Positions 8,691-15,936 of a stretch of DNA of 64,000 bases are shown here, one piece after another (within the stretch, counting starts at the first letter, position 1; the number at the start of each line of letters is the position of its first letter). Under the pieces are notes generated by a model. It was not told where the DNA came from. It did no database searches and saw only the letters and a list, made by a program, of their open reading frames with translations. A program made the position numbers and the translations under genes. The DNA lies in the NCBI RefSeq assembly GCF_023091155.1, contig NZ_JAHWXK010000001.1, forward strand, positions 1 to 64,000, given 5' to 3'. The stretch comes from Microbacterium sufflavum (GTDB lineage: Bacteria; Actinomycetota; Actinomycetes; Actinomycetales; Microbacteriaceae).

Positions 8691-9203
8691 ATGAGCTTCC
8701 GCTACGACTTCGCCCCGACGCCGTTCGGCGATGCCCTCGCCGTGTTCTCCGACGAGGGCATCGTGCGCTTCGACCTCTCCGAGTCGGAAGACCCGAGCGT
8801 CCCCTGGCTGCTGGAGGGGGTGTCTCGGCAGCTGGGCGCCGTTCCCGCCCCTGCCCCCGGCGCCGCCGACGAACTGGCGCAGCTGCTCCTCGACTACTTC
8901 GACGGCGATCCGGTGCGGTTCGACACGCACCTGCGCATCGACTGGCGACTCACGGACGGCTTCGCGCGGCGAGCGCTGCAGACCATCTGCGAGATCGAGT
9001 GGGGGCAGACCATGAGCTATGGGGAGGTCGCGATCCTCGCCGGCCACCCCGGAGCGGCCAGAGCGGTCGGCACCGCCTGCCGCGTCACGCCCTTCTCCAT
9101 CATCGTCCCGGTCCATCGTGTGGTGCGGTCCGACGGATCACCGGGCCAGTACGGCGCGCACCCCGACCGCAAACGATTCCTCCTCGACCTCGAGTCCCAC
9201 TGA
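8691..9203 (+). CDS. Alkyltransferase-like protein (MGMT fold) lacking the catalytic cysteine
   Basis: A 170-residue protein with the two-part layout of O6-alkylguanine-DNA alkyltransferase. An N-terminal RNase H-like domain (about 1-85) precedes the DNA-binding domain with 'QTMSYGEVAILAGHPGAARAVGTACRVTPFSIIV'. The active-site motif, normally PCHR, reads P140-V141-H142-R143, so the alkyl-accepting cysteine is valine (codon GTC at 9111-9113). The recognition helix with its 'RAVG' arginine and the following 'RSDGSPGQYG' loop are intact. By analogy with Atl1/YbaZ proteins, which carry PWHR, it may bind alkylated bases and hand them to nucleotide excision repair. That role is inference; methyl transfer itself seems excluded. 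Confidence 0.85.
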   Translation: MSFRYDFAPTPFGDALAVFSDEGIVRFDLSESEDPSVPWLLEGVSRQLGAVPAPAPGAADELAQLLLDYFDGDPVRFDTHLRIDWRLTDGFARRALQTICEIEWGQTMSYGEVAILAGHPGAARAVGTACRVTPFSIIVPVHRVVRSDGSPGQYGAHPDRKRFLLDLESH

Positions 9204-9238
9204 GCCTCCCGACCCCACGCACCCGACCCCGCAGAGAA

Positions 9239-9269
9239 GTGGACCCGGCGAGTAGGCCGCCGGGTCCAC
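9239..9269. terminator. Bidirectional terminator hairpin
   Basis: Perfect 12-bp stem GTGGACCCGGCG/CGCCGGGTCCAC with a 7-base loop between the convergent alkyltransferase-like gene and actP. T-rich sequence on the minus-strand exit (TTCTCT) makes it better suited to actP. Confidence 0.7.
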
Positions 9270-9298
9270 CTCCCTGTTCCGCCGAGGCGACGGGGTCT

Positions 9299-10936
9299 CT
9301 AGTGGTCCACCGCCTTCTCGGCACCGAAGCCGGTGAGGGAACGGACCTCCATCTCCGCAGCGAGCTCGGGCGACTCGCGTCGGGTGCTCGTGACCGTGCC
9401 GAGCCAGCCGAGGAGGAAGCCCAACGGGATGGAGACGATCCCCGGATTGTTGAGTGGCCACACCGCGATGTCGATGCCGGGGATCATCGACGTCGGCGTC
9501 CCAGAGAAGACCGGAGACAGGACGATCAGCAGGATCGCCGAGCCCAGGCCGCCGTACATGCTCCACACCGCGCCACGCGTGGTGAACCTCCGCCAGAACA
9601 ACGAGTAGAGGATCGTCGGCAGGTTCGCCGACGCCGCGACGGCGAAGGCGAGCGCCACCAAGAACGCGATGTTCTGCCCCTGAGCGCCGATACCGCCCAC
9701 GATCGCGAGGATGCCGATCACGATGACCGTGCGACGGGCGACGCGCACCTCGCCGTTCGGATCGGCCTCGACCGGGTTCCCCGCGGCATCCTTGCGTCCC
9801 TTCTGGATCACATTGGCATAGATGTCATGGGCGAACGACGCCGCAGCCGTGATGGTCAGCCCGGCGACCACCGCGAGGATCGTGGCGAACGCGACGGCCG
9901 AGATGAAACCGAGCAGCACGGGGCCGCCGAGCTGCAGCGCCAGGAGCGGTGCCGCCGAGTTCACCCCACCGGGTGCTGCCGCGATCACATCCGCTCCGAC
10001 GAGCGCGCCGGCGCCGTAGCCCAGTACCAACGTCAGCAGGTAGAAACCGCCGATGAGCCAGATGGCCCACACCACAGACCGCCGCGCCTCCTTGGCCGTC
10101 GGCACCGTATAGAACCGCATGAGCACATGCGGCAGACCGGCGGTACCGAGCACCAGGGCCATGCCGAGGGAGAGGAAGTCCCACGGATTCGCCCCGTACT
10201 GCAATCCGGGCGCGAGCACCGCGTCACCCTTGTCGGAGTTGGCGACCGCAGCCTCAAGCAGCGTGTTGAGGCTGAACCCGTTGAGCGCGAGCACCCAGAT
10301 CGTCATCCCGAGAGCGCCGCCGATGAGCAGGACCGCCTTCACGATCTGCACCCACGTGGTTCCCTTCATCCCCCCGATCAGGACGTACACGATCATGAGG
10401 ATGCCGACCACCGCGATCACGATCGACTGTCCGACGCGCCCGTCGATGCCGAGCAGCAGCGAGACGAGCCCGCCGGCGCCGGCCATCTGCGCGAGCAGGT
10501 AGAAGAAGCACACCGCCAGGGTGGTGATGGCCGCCGCCATGCGCACCGGGCGCTGCTTCAAGCGGAACGACAGCACATCCGCCATCGTGAACTTCCCGGT
10601 GTTGCGCATGAGCTCGGCCACCAGCAGGAGCGCGACAAGCCAGGCCACGAGGAACCCGATCGAATAGAGGAAGCCGTCGTACCCGTTGATGGCGATCGCA
10701 CCGCAGATGCCGAGGAAAGACGCGGCGGACAGATAGTCGCCGGCGATCGCGAACCCGTTCTGCGGCCCCGTGAACGAACGCCCCGCCGCATAGTAGTCCG
10801 CCGCCGTCTTGTTGTTCCTGCTCGCGCGGATGACGATGAACAGGGTCACCGCCACGAAGGCCAGGAAGATCGAGATGTTGAAGACCGGATTGATCTCGAG
10901 GGCGACGGTGTCGGTAGCCGTCCGAATACCGATCAT
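9299..10936 (-). CDS. actP: Cation/acetate symporter
   Basis: Sodium:solute symporter family transporter for acetate and related short-chain monocarboxylates. The 545-residue protein has about 13 membrane segments. ActP-type hallmarks are 'DYYAAGRSFTGPQNGFAIAGDYLSAASFLGICG' in the first helices, 'QMAGAGGLVSLLLG', 'GTAGLPHVLMRFYTVPTAKEARRSV', and 'FAHDIYANVI' on a cytoplasmic loop. The extended C-terminal segment contains the usual acidic tail. It overlaps the DUF485 gene by four bases (ATGA), the standard yjcH-actP pairing, and faces a RamA-like regulator gene, so expression is probably tied to acetate metabolism. Confidence 0.93.
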   Translation of the reverse strand: MIGIRTATDTVALEINPVFNISIFLAFVAVTLFIVIRASRNNKTAADYYAAGRSFTGPQNGFAIAGDYLSAASFLGICGAIAINGYDGFLYSIGFLVAWLVALLLVAELMRNTGKFTMADVLSFRLKQRPVRMAAAITTLAVCFFYLLAQMAGAGGLVSLLLGIDGRVGQSIVIAVVGILMIVYVLIGGMKGTTWVQIVKAVLLIGGALGMTIWVLALNGFSLNTLLEAAVANSDKGDAVLAPGLQYGANPWDFLSLGMALVLGTAGLPHVLMRFYTVPTAKEARRSVVWAIWLIGGFYLLTLVLGYGAGALVGADVIAAAPGGVNSAAPLLALQLGGPVLLGFISAVAFATILAVVAGLTITAAASFAHDIYANVIQKGRKDAAGNPVEADPNGEVRVARRTVIVIGILAIVGGIGAQGQNIAFLVALAFAVAASANLPTILYSLFWRRFTTRGAVWSMYGGLGSAILLIVLSPVFSGTPTSMIPGIDIAVWPLNNPGIVSIPLGFLLGWLGTVTSTRRESPELAAEMEVRSLTGFGAEKAVDH

Positions 10937-11280
10937 GCGTCGGCCTGCGCCTTCTCCAGTTCATCCCTGATCTCGGTCGCCAGCGGATCGAGTCTGCGAT
11001 TTGCAAATGCGACATATGCCATGGTGATCGCGAATGTCGTGACGAATTGTCCCAGTCCGAAGAGCAGACCGACCGTGATATCGCCCCACACCCGCTGCGC
11101 CATGAAGTCGCGCGCGAATGCGGCCAGCAGCACATAGACGAAGTACCAGACCAGGAAGAAAGCAGCCAACGGGAAGATGAACGATCTCTGCGTTCGCTTC
11201 AGCCGGACGAATCGCGGAGACTGTTCGACGGCGACGTAGTCGATCGCTCCGCTCTGAGGGGTCGGTTGATGGTCGTTCAT
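10933..11280 (-). CDS. DUF485 inner-membrane protein (YjcH-like), partner of ActP
   Basis: A 115-residue protein with two membrane segments (about 35-57 and 71-93) in the DUF485 pattern: 'SPRFVRLKRTQRSFIFPLAAFFLVWYFVYV' then 'VTVGLLFGLGQFV' style second helix. DUF485 genes almost always precede symporter genes of the acetate type, and here the stop codon overlaps the actP start. The molecular role is unclear; assisting or regulating the symporter is the usual suggestion. The ATG at 11280 was chosen over the one at 11298 because it follows AAGGAGG at proper spacing. Confidence 0.88.
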   Translation of the reverse strand: MNDHQPTPQSGAIDYVAVEQSPRFVRLKRTQRSFIFPLAAFFLVWYFVYVLLAAFARDFMAQRVWGDITVGLLFGLGQFVTTFAITMAYVAFANRRLDPLATEIRDELEKAQADA

Positions 11281-11390
11281 GGGGCCTCCTTGCCACATGT
11301 CCCGTGCTCGCGCGGCTCGATCCGCCCGAATGGTAGGGTCGACGCTACGAAACGGGGAACGGCGCCGTCACCCCCGAAAGTAGGTATTCC
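11281..11390. promoter_or_regulatory. Divergent regulatory region between DUF485-actP and the RamA-like gene
   Basis: A 110-base intergenic region containing the runs ACGGGGA and ACCCCCG. These resemble the short G4-6/C4-6 stretches reported as RamA contact sites in Corynebacterium. The assignment is by analogy only. Confidence 0.35.
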
Positions 11391-12248
11391 GTGACCTCTC
11401 CGATCGCCGCTGAGACCGAGGCGGATCTCGTCGCCAATGCGGTGCGCGAGCTCGCACGACGCACACGGTTCCCCGTGGCCTTCGGCGGTCTCGTGGAAGA
11501 GGGCGTGGTGAGCGTCACCAGCATCGTCGGGGCCCGCACCCGGTCGCTCGACGGGCTGCGCGTCCGACCGGAACGGGGTCTCGGCGGGCGCGCCATGATG
11601 GAGTTGCGGCCGCGCATGACCAGCGACTACGGCTCCTCACGGCAGATCACGCACGACTACGACGTCTTCGTCCTCGGCGAGGGGCTGCGCACGCTTCTGG
11701 CCCTGCCCATCGTGGTGCAGGGACGCTCGCGCGGCGTTCTGTACGCCGGTGCCTGGGACCACGCGCAGGTCGGCGGGGTGACCACGGCGCCCGCCATGCA
11801 GGTGGCGCAGTCGGTGGCGGACGAGCTCCGCATCAGGGACGAGGTGCAGCGGAGGCTCCGTGCGGCGACGGAAACGCCGCCGACCGTCGCGGCGCCGCAG
11901 CGCGAGGAGCTGCGTGAGAGCTTCGCCGAACTGCGCAGCATCGCCGCCGCGGTCGAGGACGTCGATGTGCGCGCGCGTCTGGCTCAGGTGGAGCGGCGTC
12001 TGCTCACCCTTGCCGGTGAGACCGTGCCGCCCACCACCGCCCCGGTGCCGGTGGTGCACCTCTCCCCTCGGGAGACGGATGTGCTCGCGTGCGCGGCGCT
12101 CGGCGCGACGAATGCCGAGATCGCCGCGCAGCTCGGCCTGAGAGAGGGAACGGTCAAGGCATATCTGGGGACCGCGATGTCGAAGCTCGATGCTTCGACG
12201 AGGCACGCCGCGGTGACGAAGGCACGCCGCGCCGGTCTTCTCCCCTGA
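11391..12248 (+). CDS. LuxR-type regulator with GAF-like domain, RamA-like
   Basis: A 285-residue transcription factor with a GAF-like sensory domain (about 10-150, with 'RPERGLGGRAMMELRPRMTSDYG' and 'LRTLLALPIVVQGRSRGVLYAG') and a C-terminal LuxR/FixJ helix-turn-helix (about 222-285, 'LSPRETDVLACAALGATNAEIAAQLGLREGTVKAYL'). Length, architecture and the final 'ARRAGLLP' match RamA, the regulator of acetate metabolism in Corynebacterium glutamicum. Its position facing the acetate symporter operon supports that role. Translation probably begins at the GTG at 11391, since the reading frame becomes protein-like from there. Whether it activates actP, represses itself, or both is inference. Confidence 0.85.
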   Translation: MTSPIAAETEADLVANAVRELARRTRFPVAFGGLVEEGVVSVTSIVGARTRSLDGLRVRPERGLGGRAMMELRPRMTSDYGSSRQITHDYDVFVLGEGLRTLLALPIVVQGRSRGVLYAGAWDHAQVGGVTTAPAMQVAQSVADELRIRDEVQRRLRAATETPPTVAAPQREELRESFAELRSIAAAVEDVDVRARLAQVERRLLTLAGETVPPTTAPVPVVHLSPRETDVLACAALGATNAEIAAQLGLREGTVKAYLGTAMSKLDASTRHAAVTKARRAGLLP

Positions 12249-12306
12249 ACTGCTTCTCTCTCCGGCCGAGCGACCATGAATTATTGCTGCGTTTGCGTGC
12301 CGCAGG

Positions 12307-12312
12307 TACAGT
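12307..12312 (+). promoter_or_regulatory. -10 hexamer of lsr2 (leaderless type)
   Basis: TACAGT, seven bases before the lsr2 ATG at 12320. Confidence 0.5.
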
Positions 12313-12319
12313 CGCATTC

Positions 12320-12670
12320 ATGGCGAGAAGAATTGTGCATCAACTGGTCGACGATATCGACGGCAGCGTCCTGGAGGTCGGTGAAGGCGAGACCGTGCAT
12401 TTCTCGTTGAACGGAACGTCCTACGAGATCGATCTGAACGCGGCGCACGCGGAGGAATTGCGCGCCGCACTCGAGCCGTATATCTCCGCGGGCCGCCGCG
12501 CCGGGAGCGGATCATCCGCGCCGTCGCGCTCGCGTTCCACCCGGAAACGGCCGGCACGCAACCCCGAAGTCGCGGCAATCCGCGCGTGGGCGAATGAGAA
12601 CGGCTACACGCTCTCAGAACGCGGGAGGATCCCCGCCCCCATCCTCGAAGCCTACAAAGCGGCCCAGTGA
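12320..12670 (+). CDS. lsr2: Lsr2 nucleoid-associated protein
   Basis: Actinobacterial H-NS-like protein that bridges DNA and silences AT-rich, often horizontally acquired, genes. The 116-residue product has the N-terminal dimerisation domain ('RRIVHQLVDDIDGSVLEVGEGETVHFSLNGTSYEIDL', residues 4-60), a basic Ser/Arg linker, and the C-terminal domain ending in the minor-groove 'ERGRIP' AT-hook-like motif. Length is typical. The gene has its own promoter and is followed by a strong terminator, so it is monocistronic. Confidence 0.94.
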   Translation: MARRIVHQLVDDIDGSVLEVGEGETVHFSLNGTSYEIDLNAAHAEELRAALEPYISAGRRAGSGSSAPSRSRSTRKRPARNPEVAAIRAWANENGYTLSERGRIPAPILEAYKAAQ

Positions 12671-12673
12671 CAC

Positions 12674-12711
12674 GGTCCCGCCCCACCTCACGGTCGGGCG
12701 GGATCTTCTTT
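12674..12711 (+). terminator. Terminator after lsr2
   Basis: GC stem CCCGCCC/GGGCGGG (12677-12683 and 12696-12702, extended by three outer pairs) followed by TTCTTTT. It overlaps the 3' end of the convergent marR gene. Confidence 0.8.
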
Positions 12712-13350
12712 TGCGCCCGCCGTCGCCCACGGCTCATCGCGGAGGGTGATCTCCTCCGTCATGTCCTTCAGGAAGCGGATCACGACATCACGCTCGGCCG
12801 AAGACAGCCGAGCGGCTGCATAGAAGCGCTTCGCCTGCTGTCGGCCGACGGTCTCCATCGCGGCGTGCCGCGTCTCCGGCGTGATGGTGATGGCGAGCGC
12901 ACGACGATCGGTCGGATGAGGCGACCGCCGGATGTGCCCGCCCTTCTCCAGCCGGTCGAGGAGCTTGGTGGTCGCCGCCGTGGACACGCCCAGGTGATGC
13001 GCGATGCCGCTGGGGGTCGCGACCATCGCACGGTTGGCACACACGATCAGATAGTGCAGCGCGCGCATGTCGGTCTCGTTGAGCTGCATGTATCGCCGCG
13101 AGGCCTGCGACAGCCGCTGCTCGGCGTCTCGAAGATCGCTCAGCGCCTCCATGACGAGGGCGATCTGGCGCAGATCCTCCGGGGGCACCCCGGTGCGATC
13201 GATCAGTGTGCTGCGCGGGTCGCTCGCGTCGACGTGGTAGATCGATCCGTGACTCAGCCCGTCTGCGCTCTCCGTCGACGCCGATTCAGCGGAGGAGTCC
13301 GCGGCCACAGCCGCCCCGGAGCGCAGGGTGGTGCGGGGCTCGGTGTCCAT
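12688..13350 (-). CDS. MarR family regulator, probable carotenoid repressor (CrtR-like)
   Basis: A 220-residue protein with an unusual N-terminal extension of about 60 residues ahead of a canonical MarR winged helix ('LNETDMRALHYLIV', 'VSTAATTKLLDRLEKGGHIRRSPHPTDRRALAITIT'). It is divergent from the idi-crt operon, the same relation that crtR has to the crt genes in Corynebacterium glutamicum, where CrtR represses carotenoid synthesis and responds to geranylgeranyl diphosphate. An inverted repeat at 13380-13406 in the shared promoter is the likely operator. The regulatory role is inferred from position and family; ligand and targets are not visible in the sequence. Confidence 0.85.
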   Translation of the reverse strand: MDTEPRTTLRSGAAVAADSSAESASTESADGLSHGSIYHVDASDPRSTLIDRTGVPPEDLRQIALVMEALSDLRDAEQRLSQASRRYMQLNETDMRALHYLIVCANRAMVATPSGIAHHLGVSTAATTKLLDRLEKGGHIRRSPHPTDRRALAITITPETRHAAMETVGRQQAKRFYAAARLSSAERDVVIRFLKDMTEEITLRDEPWATAGAKEDPARP

Positions 13351-13379
13351 GCGATCATGTTACACACGAACAGATTCAT

Positions 13380-13406
13380 GCTAAGTTGATATTTCACCAA
13401 GTTAGC
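13380..13406. promoter_or_regulatory. Putative MarR operator in the idi promoter
   Basis: Arms GCTAAGTTG and CAAGTTAGC (eight of nine positions symmetric) around a 9-base AT-rich spacer, 18 bases before the idi start codon in an unusually AT-rich divergent promoter. Arm length and location fit a MarR dimer site. Confidence 0.6.
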
Positions 13407-13423
13407 TAAAGGACGGGGAAGTC

Positions 13424-13945
13424 ATGCAACAGGTCACGCTCCTCGCGGAAGACGGGACAGCCGTCGGCGTCCTTCCCAAGCACGAGGTCCACACGTTCGA
13501 CACCCCCCTCCATCTGGCCTTCTCGTGCTACGTCCTCGACCCGTCCGGGCGCGTCCTCGTCACGCGGCGCGCCCTGACCAAGCGCACCTGGCCCGGCGTC
13601 TGGACCAACAGCTTCTGCGGACACCCTCAGCCCGGCGAGGACATGGCGGACGCGGTGCGGCGGCACGGCCTGCACGAGCTCGGCCTCCGCGTCGACCAGG
13701 TCCGCCTCGTCCTCCCCGACTACCGCTATCGCGCCGTGGATGCGAGCGGCATCGTCGAGAACGAGATCTGCCCCGTGCACGTCGCCGTGCTCGATCACGA
13801 TCCCGTCGCCAACCCGCAGGAGGTGTCGGAATGGGCCTGGGTCGACCCGGCGGCGCTGGCCGAGGCCGTGGCCCTCGCCCCGTTCGCGTTCAGCCCGTGG
13901 ATCGTCGAGCAACTGCCACGCCTCCGCAGCCTCGGTGAGGTCTGA
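13424..13945 (+). CDS. idi: Isopentenyl-diphosphate delta-isomerase, type I
   Basis: Interconverts isopentenyl and dimethylallyl diphosphate, supplying the starter for carotenoid synthesis. The 173-residue Nudix-fold protein has the catalytic cysteine in 'TNSFCGHP' (C65) and the metal-binding/catalytic glutamates in 'VENEICPV' (E112, E114). The segment 'GEDMADAVRRHGLHELG' matches the Nudix-like helix. It is the first gene of the carotenoid operon, three bases before crtE. Expression is probably controlled by the neighbouring MarR protein. Confidence 0.95.
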   Translation: MQQVTLLAEDGTAVGVLPKHEVHTFDTPLHLAFSCYVLDPSGRVLVTRRALTKRTWPGVWTNSFCGHPQPGEDMADAVRRHGLHELGLRVDQVRLVLPDYRYRAVDASGIVENEICPVHVAVLDHDPVANPQEVSEWAWVDPAALAEAVALAPFAFSPWIVEQLPRLRSLGEV

Positions 13946-13948
13946 GCC

Positions 13949-15031
13949 ATGAGCACGACCATCACGCACGAAGACCTCGGTACTCGGATCGAGGAGGTCC
14001 TGCGGCGGCGCTTCGCCGAGCGCGCCGTGGCCGCCGAGCATCACGGGGCCGAGTTCGCCGCGCTCTGGAACGAGGCCGCCCAGCACGCCCTCGGCGGCAA
14101 GCTCCTGCGTCCGCTCATGCTGATGGAGCTCTTCCCCGCGCTGGCGACGACCGTGCCCACCCGACGCGAGACCGAGGGCGCGATCGACGTGGCCGCGCAC
14201 GTCGAGCTGTTGCACTTCGCGTTCCTGCTGCACGACGACGTGATCGACGGCGACCTCACGCGGCGCGGGCGGCCCAACCTCATCGGCTCCCTCGTGGCGC
14301 GGCGCCCCGACGAGACCGCGGCCGCCGCCCTGCACTGGGGACGCGCGAGCGCGATCCTCCTCGGCGATCTGCTCCTGTCGACCGCGGTGCTCGGCTTCGC
14401 CCGCGCCGAGGTGAGCGCCGACGGCCGCGAGCGGCTGCTGGCCCTGCTCGACACCACCGTGTTCGAGACCGTCGCGGGTGAGCACGCGGACGTCGCCCTC
14501 AGCGATGGCATCGTCACGCCCGACCTGCGGACCATCCTCGCCACGAGCGCGTCCAAGACCGCGACCTATTCTTTCGTGCTGCCGCTGCGCGCCGCTGCCG
14601 TCCTCGCCGGAGCCAGCGCGGAAGCCGAGGAGCAGCTCACCCAGATCGGCACCCACCTCGGACTGGCGTACCAGCTGCAGGACGACCTCCTCTCGGTGTT
14701 CGGCGACCCGCACGCACACGGCAAGGACGCCTTCTCCGACCTCCGAGAGGGCAAGGAGACCGCGATCATCGCGTACGCGCGCATGACGAGCCACTGGCCG
14801 AGCATCGAGCTGCGCTTCGGCACGGCCGACCTCAGCGCGTCCGACGCCGGCGACATCCGCGACCGTCTGCGCGAGTGCGGCGCCGAGCGCTTCGTCCGCG
14901 GACTCGTGCAGGAGCAGCTCACCGCCGTGTCGACCGTGCTCGCCGAGGCGGAGGAGTCCGGCACGCTCAGCCCCGCGGCCGGGCGCACGATCCTGGCGAT
15001 CGCCGACCGCATCGAGGGCCGCCGCCGATGA
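13949..15031 (+). CDS. crtE: Polyprenyl diphosphate synthase (geranylgeranyl diphosphate synthase)
   Basis: Condenses isopentenyl diphosphate units to the C20 carotenoid precursor. The 360-residue all-alpha protein has the first aspartate-rich motif in 'LLHDDVIDGDLTRRG' and the second in 'YQLQDDLLSVFGD', plus 'GKLLRPLM' at the substrate entrance. Chain length is inferred as C20 because the next genes make and modify phytoene. It overlaps crtB by four bases (ATGA). Confidence 0.92.
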   Translation: MSTTITHEDLGTRIEEVLRRRFAERAVAAEHHGAEFAALWNEAAQHALGGKLLRPLMLMELFPALATTVPTRRETEGAIDVAAHVELLHFAFLLHDDVIDGDLTRRGRPNLIGSLVARRPDETAAAALHWGRASAILLGDLLLSTAVLGFARAEVSADGRERLLALLDTTVFETVAGEHADVALSDGIVTPDLRTILATSASKTATYSFVLPLRAAAVLAGASAEAEEQLTQIGTHLGLAYQLQDDLLSVFGDPHAHGKDAFSDLREGKETAIIAYARMTSHWPSIELRFGTADLSASDAGDIRDRLRECGAERFVRGLVQEQLTAVSTVLAEAEESGTLSPAAGRTILAIADRIEGRRR

Positions 15032-15936
15032 GCCCCCGCCCCGTCGAACGCCCGGATCCCGCCGCCCTGCGCCGCTTCAGTCGCACCGCCGAGATCGCCA
15101 CCACCGACGTCATCCGCACCTACTCCACCTCGTTCGGTCTCGCCACCCGGCTTCTCGGCACGCGGCATCGCCAGCACGTGCGCAACATCTACGCCATGGT
15201 GCGTATCGCCGACGAGATCGTGGACGGGGTCGCGGCCGAGGCGGGGCTGGACGCCTCGGCGCAGGCCGCGGCACTGGACTCGTATATCGCCGAGACCCAC
15301 CGCTCCATGCGCACCGGGTACAGCAGCGACCTGATCCTGCACGCGTTCGCCCGCACCGCGAGGGAGTGCGCCATCGGCGAGGACCTGACGGGGCCGTTCT
15401 TCGACTCCATGCGTGCCGACATCTCCCGCGACGCCGGGTTCACCGCCTACGACGCGGACGCCCACGCCGCCTACGTCTACGGCTCGGCCGAGGTCGTCGG
15501 GCTCATGTGCCTGCAGGTGTTCCTCCGCGATGCCGACCGCACCCCGGAGGATCTGGAGATCCTGCACCGGGGAGCCCGGCGGCTCGGAGCCGCGTTCCAG
15601 AACGTCAACTTCCTGCGCGACCTCGCCGACGACACCGACCGCCTCCAGCGCGGCTACCTCGGTGGCACCGAACGGCTCACGGACGCCGACCGCGACGCCT
15701 GGGTCGCCACGGTCGAACGCCAGCTGGCCGACGCCCGCGCCGCGATCCCCCTCCTGCCGAAGGACGCGAGGGCGGCCGTCCGCAGCGCGCTGGCGCTGTT
15801 CGCCGCACTCACCCGCCGCGTCGCGAAGACCCCCGCCGCCGAGCTCTACCGCCGCCGTGTGCGTGTGCCGGACCCGGTGAAGGCGCTGCTCGCGGCACGG
15901 GCCGTCGCGACCACCGCGTGGGAGCGTGACCGATGA
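15028..15936 (+). CDS. crtB: Phytoene synthase
   Basis: Joins two geranylgeranyl diphosphates head-to-head to phytoene. The 302-residue squalene/phytoene synthase fold shows 'YSTSFGLATRLL', the first Asp-rich site 'IYAMVRIADEIVDG', and the second signature 'LGAAFQNVNFLRDLADD'. The ATG at 15028 overlaps the crtE stop, and its own stop overlaps the crtI start, indicating tight translational coupling. Confidence 0.94.
   Translation: MSPRPVERPDPAALRRFSRTAEIATTDVIRTYSTSFGLATRLLGTRHRQHVRNIYAMVRIADEIVDGVAAEAGLDASAQAAALDSYIAETHRSMRTGYSSDLILHAFARTARECAIGEDLTGPFFDSMRADISRDAGFTAYDADAHAAYVYGSAEVVGLMCLQVFLRDADRTPEDLEILHRGARRLGAAFQNVNFLRDLADDTDRLQRGYLGGTERLTDADRDAWVATVERQLADARAAIPLLPKDARAAVRSALALFAALTRRVAKTPAAELYRRRVRVPDPVKALLAARAVATTAWERDR

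Noticed and set aside
12688..12711. Frameshift or truncation of the marR gene because the lsr2 terminator overlaps it
   Set aside because: The MarR winged helix is complete and the overlap covers only the last residues; convergent overlap of terminators with 3' ends is common.
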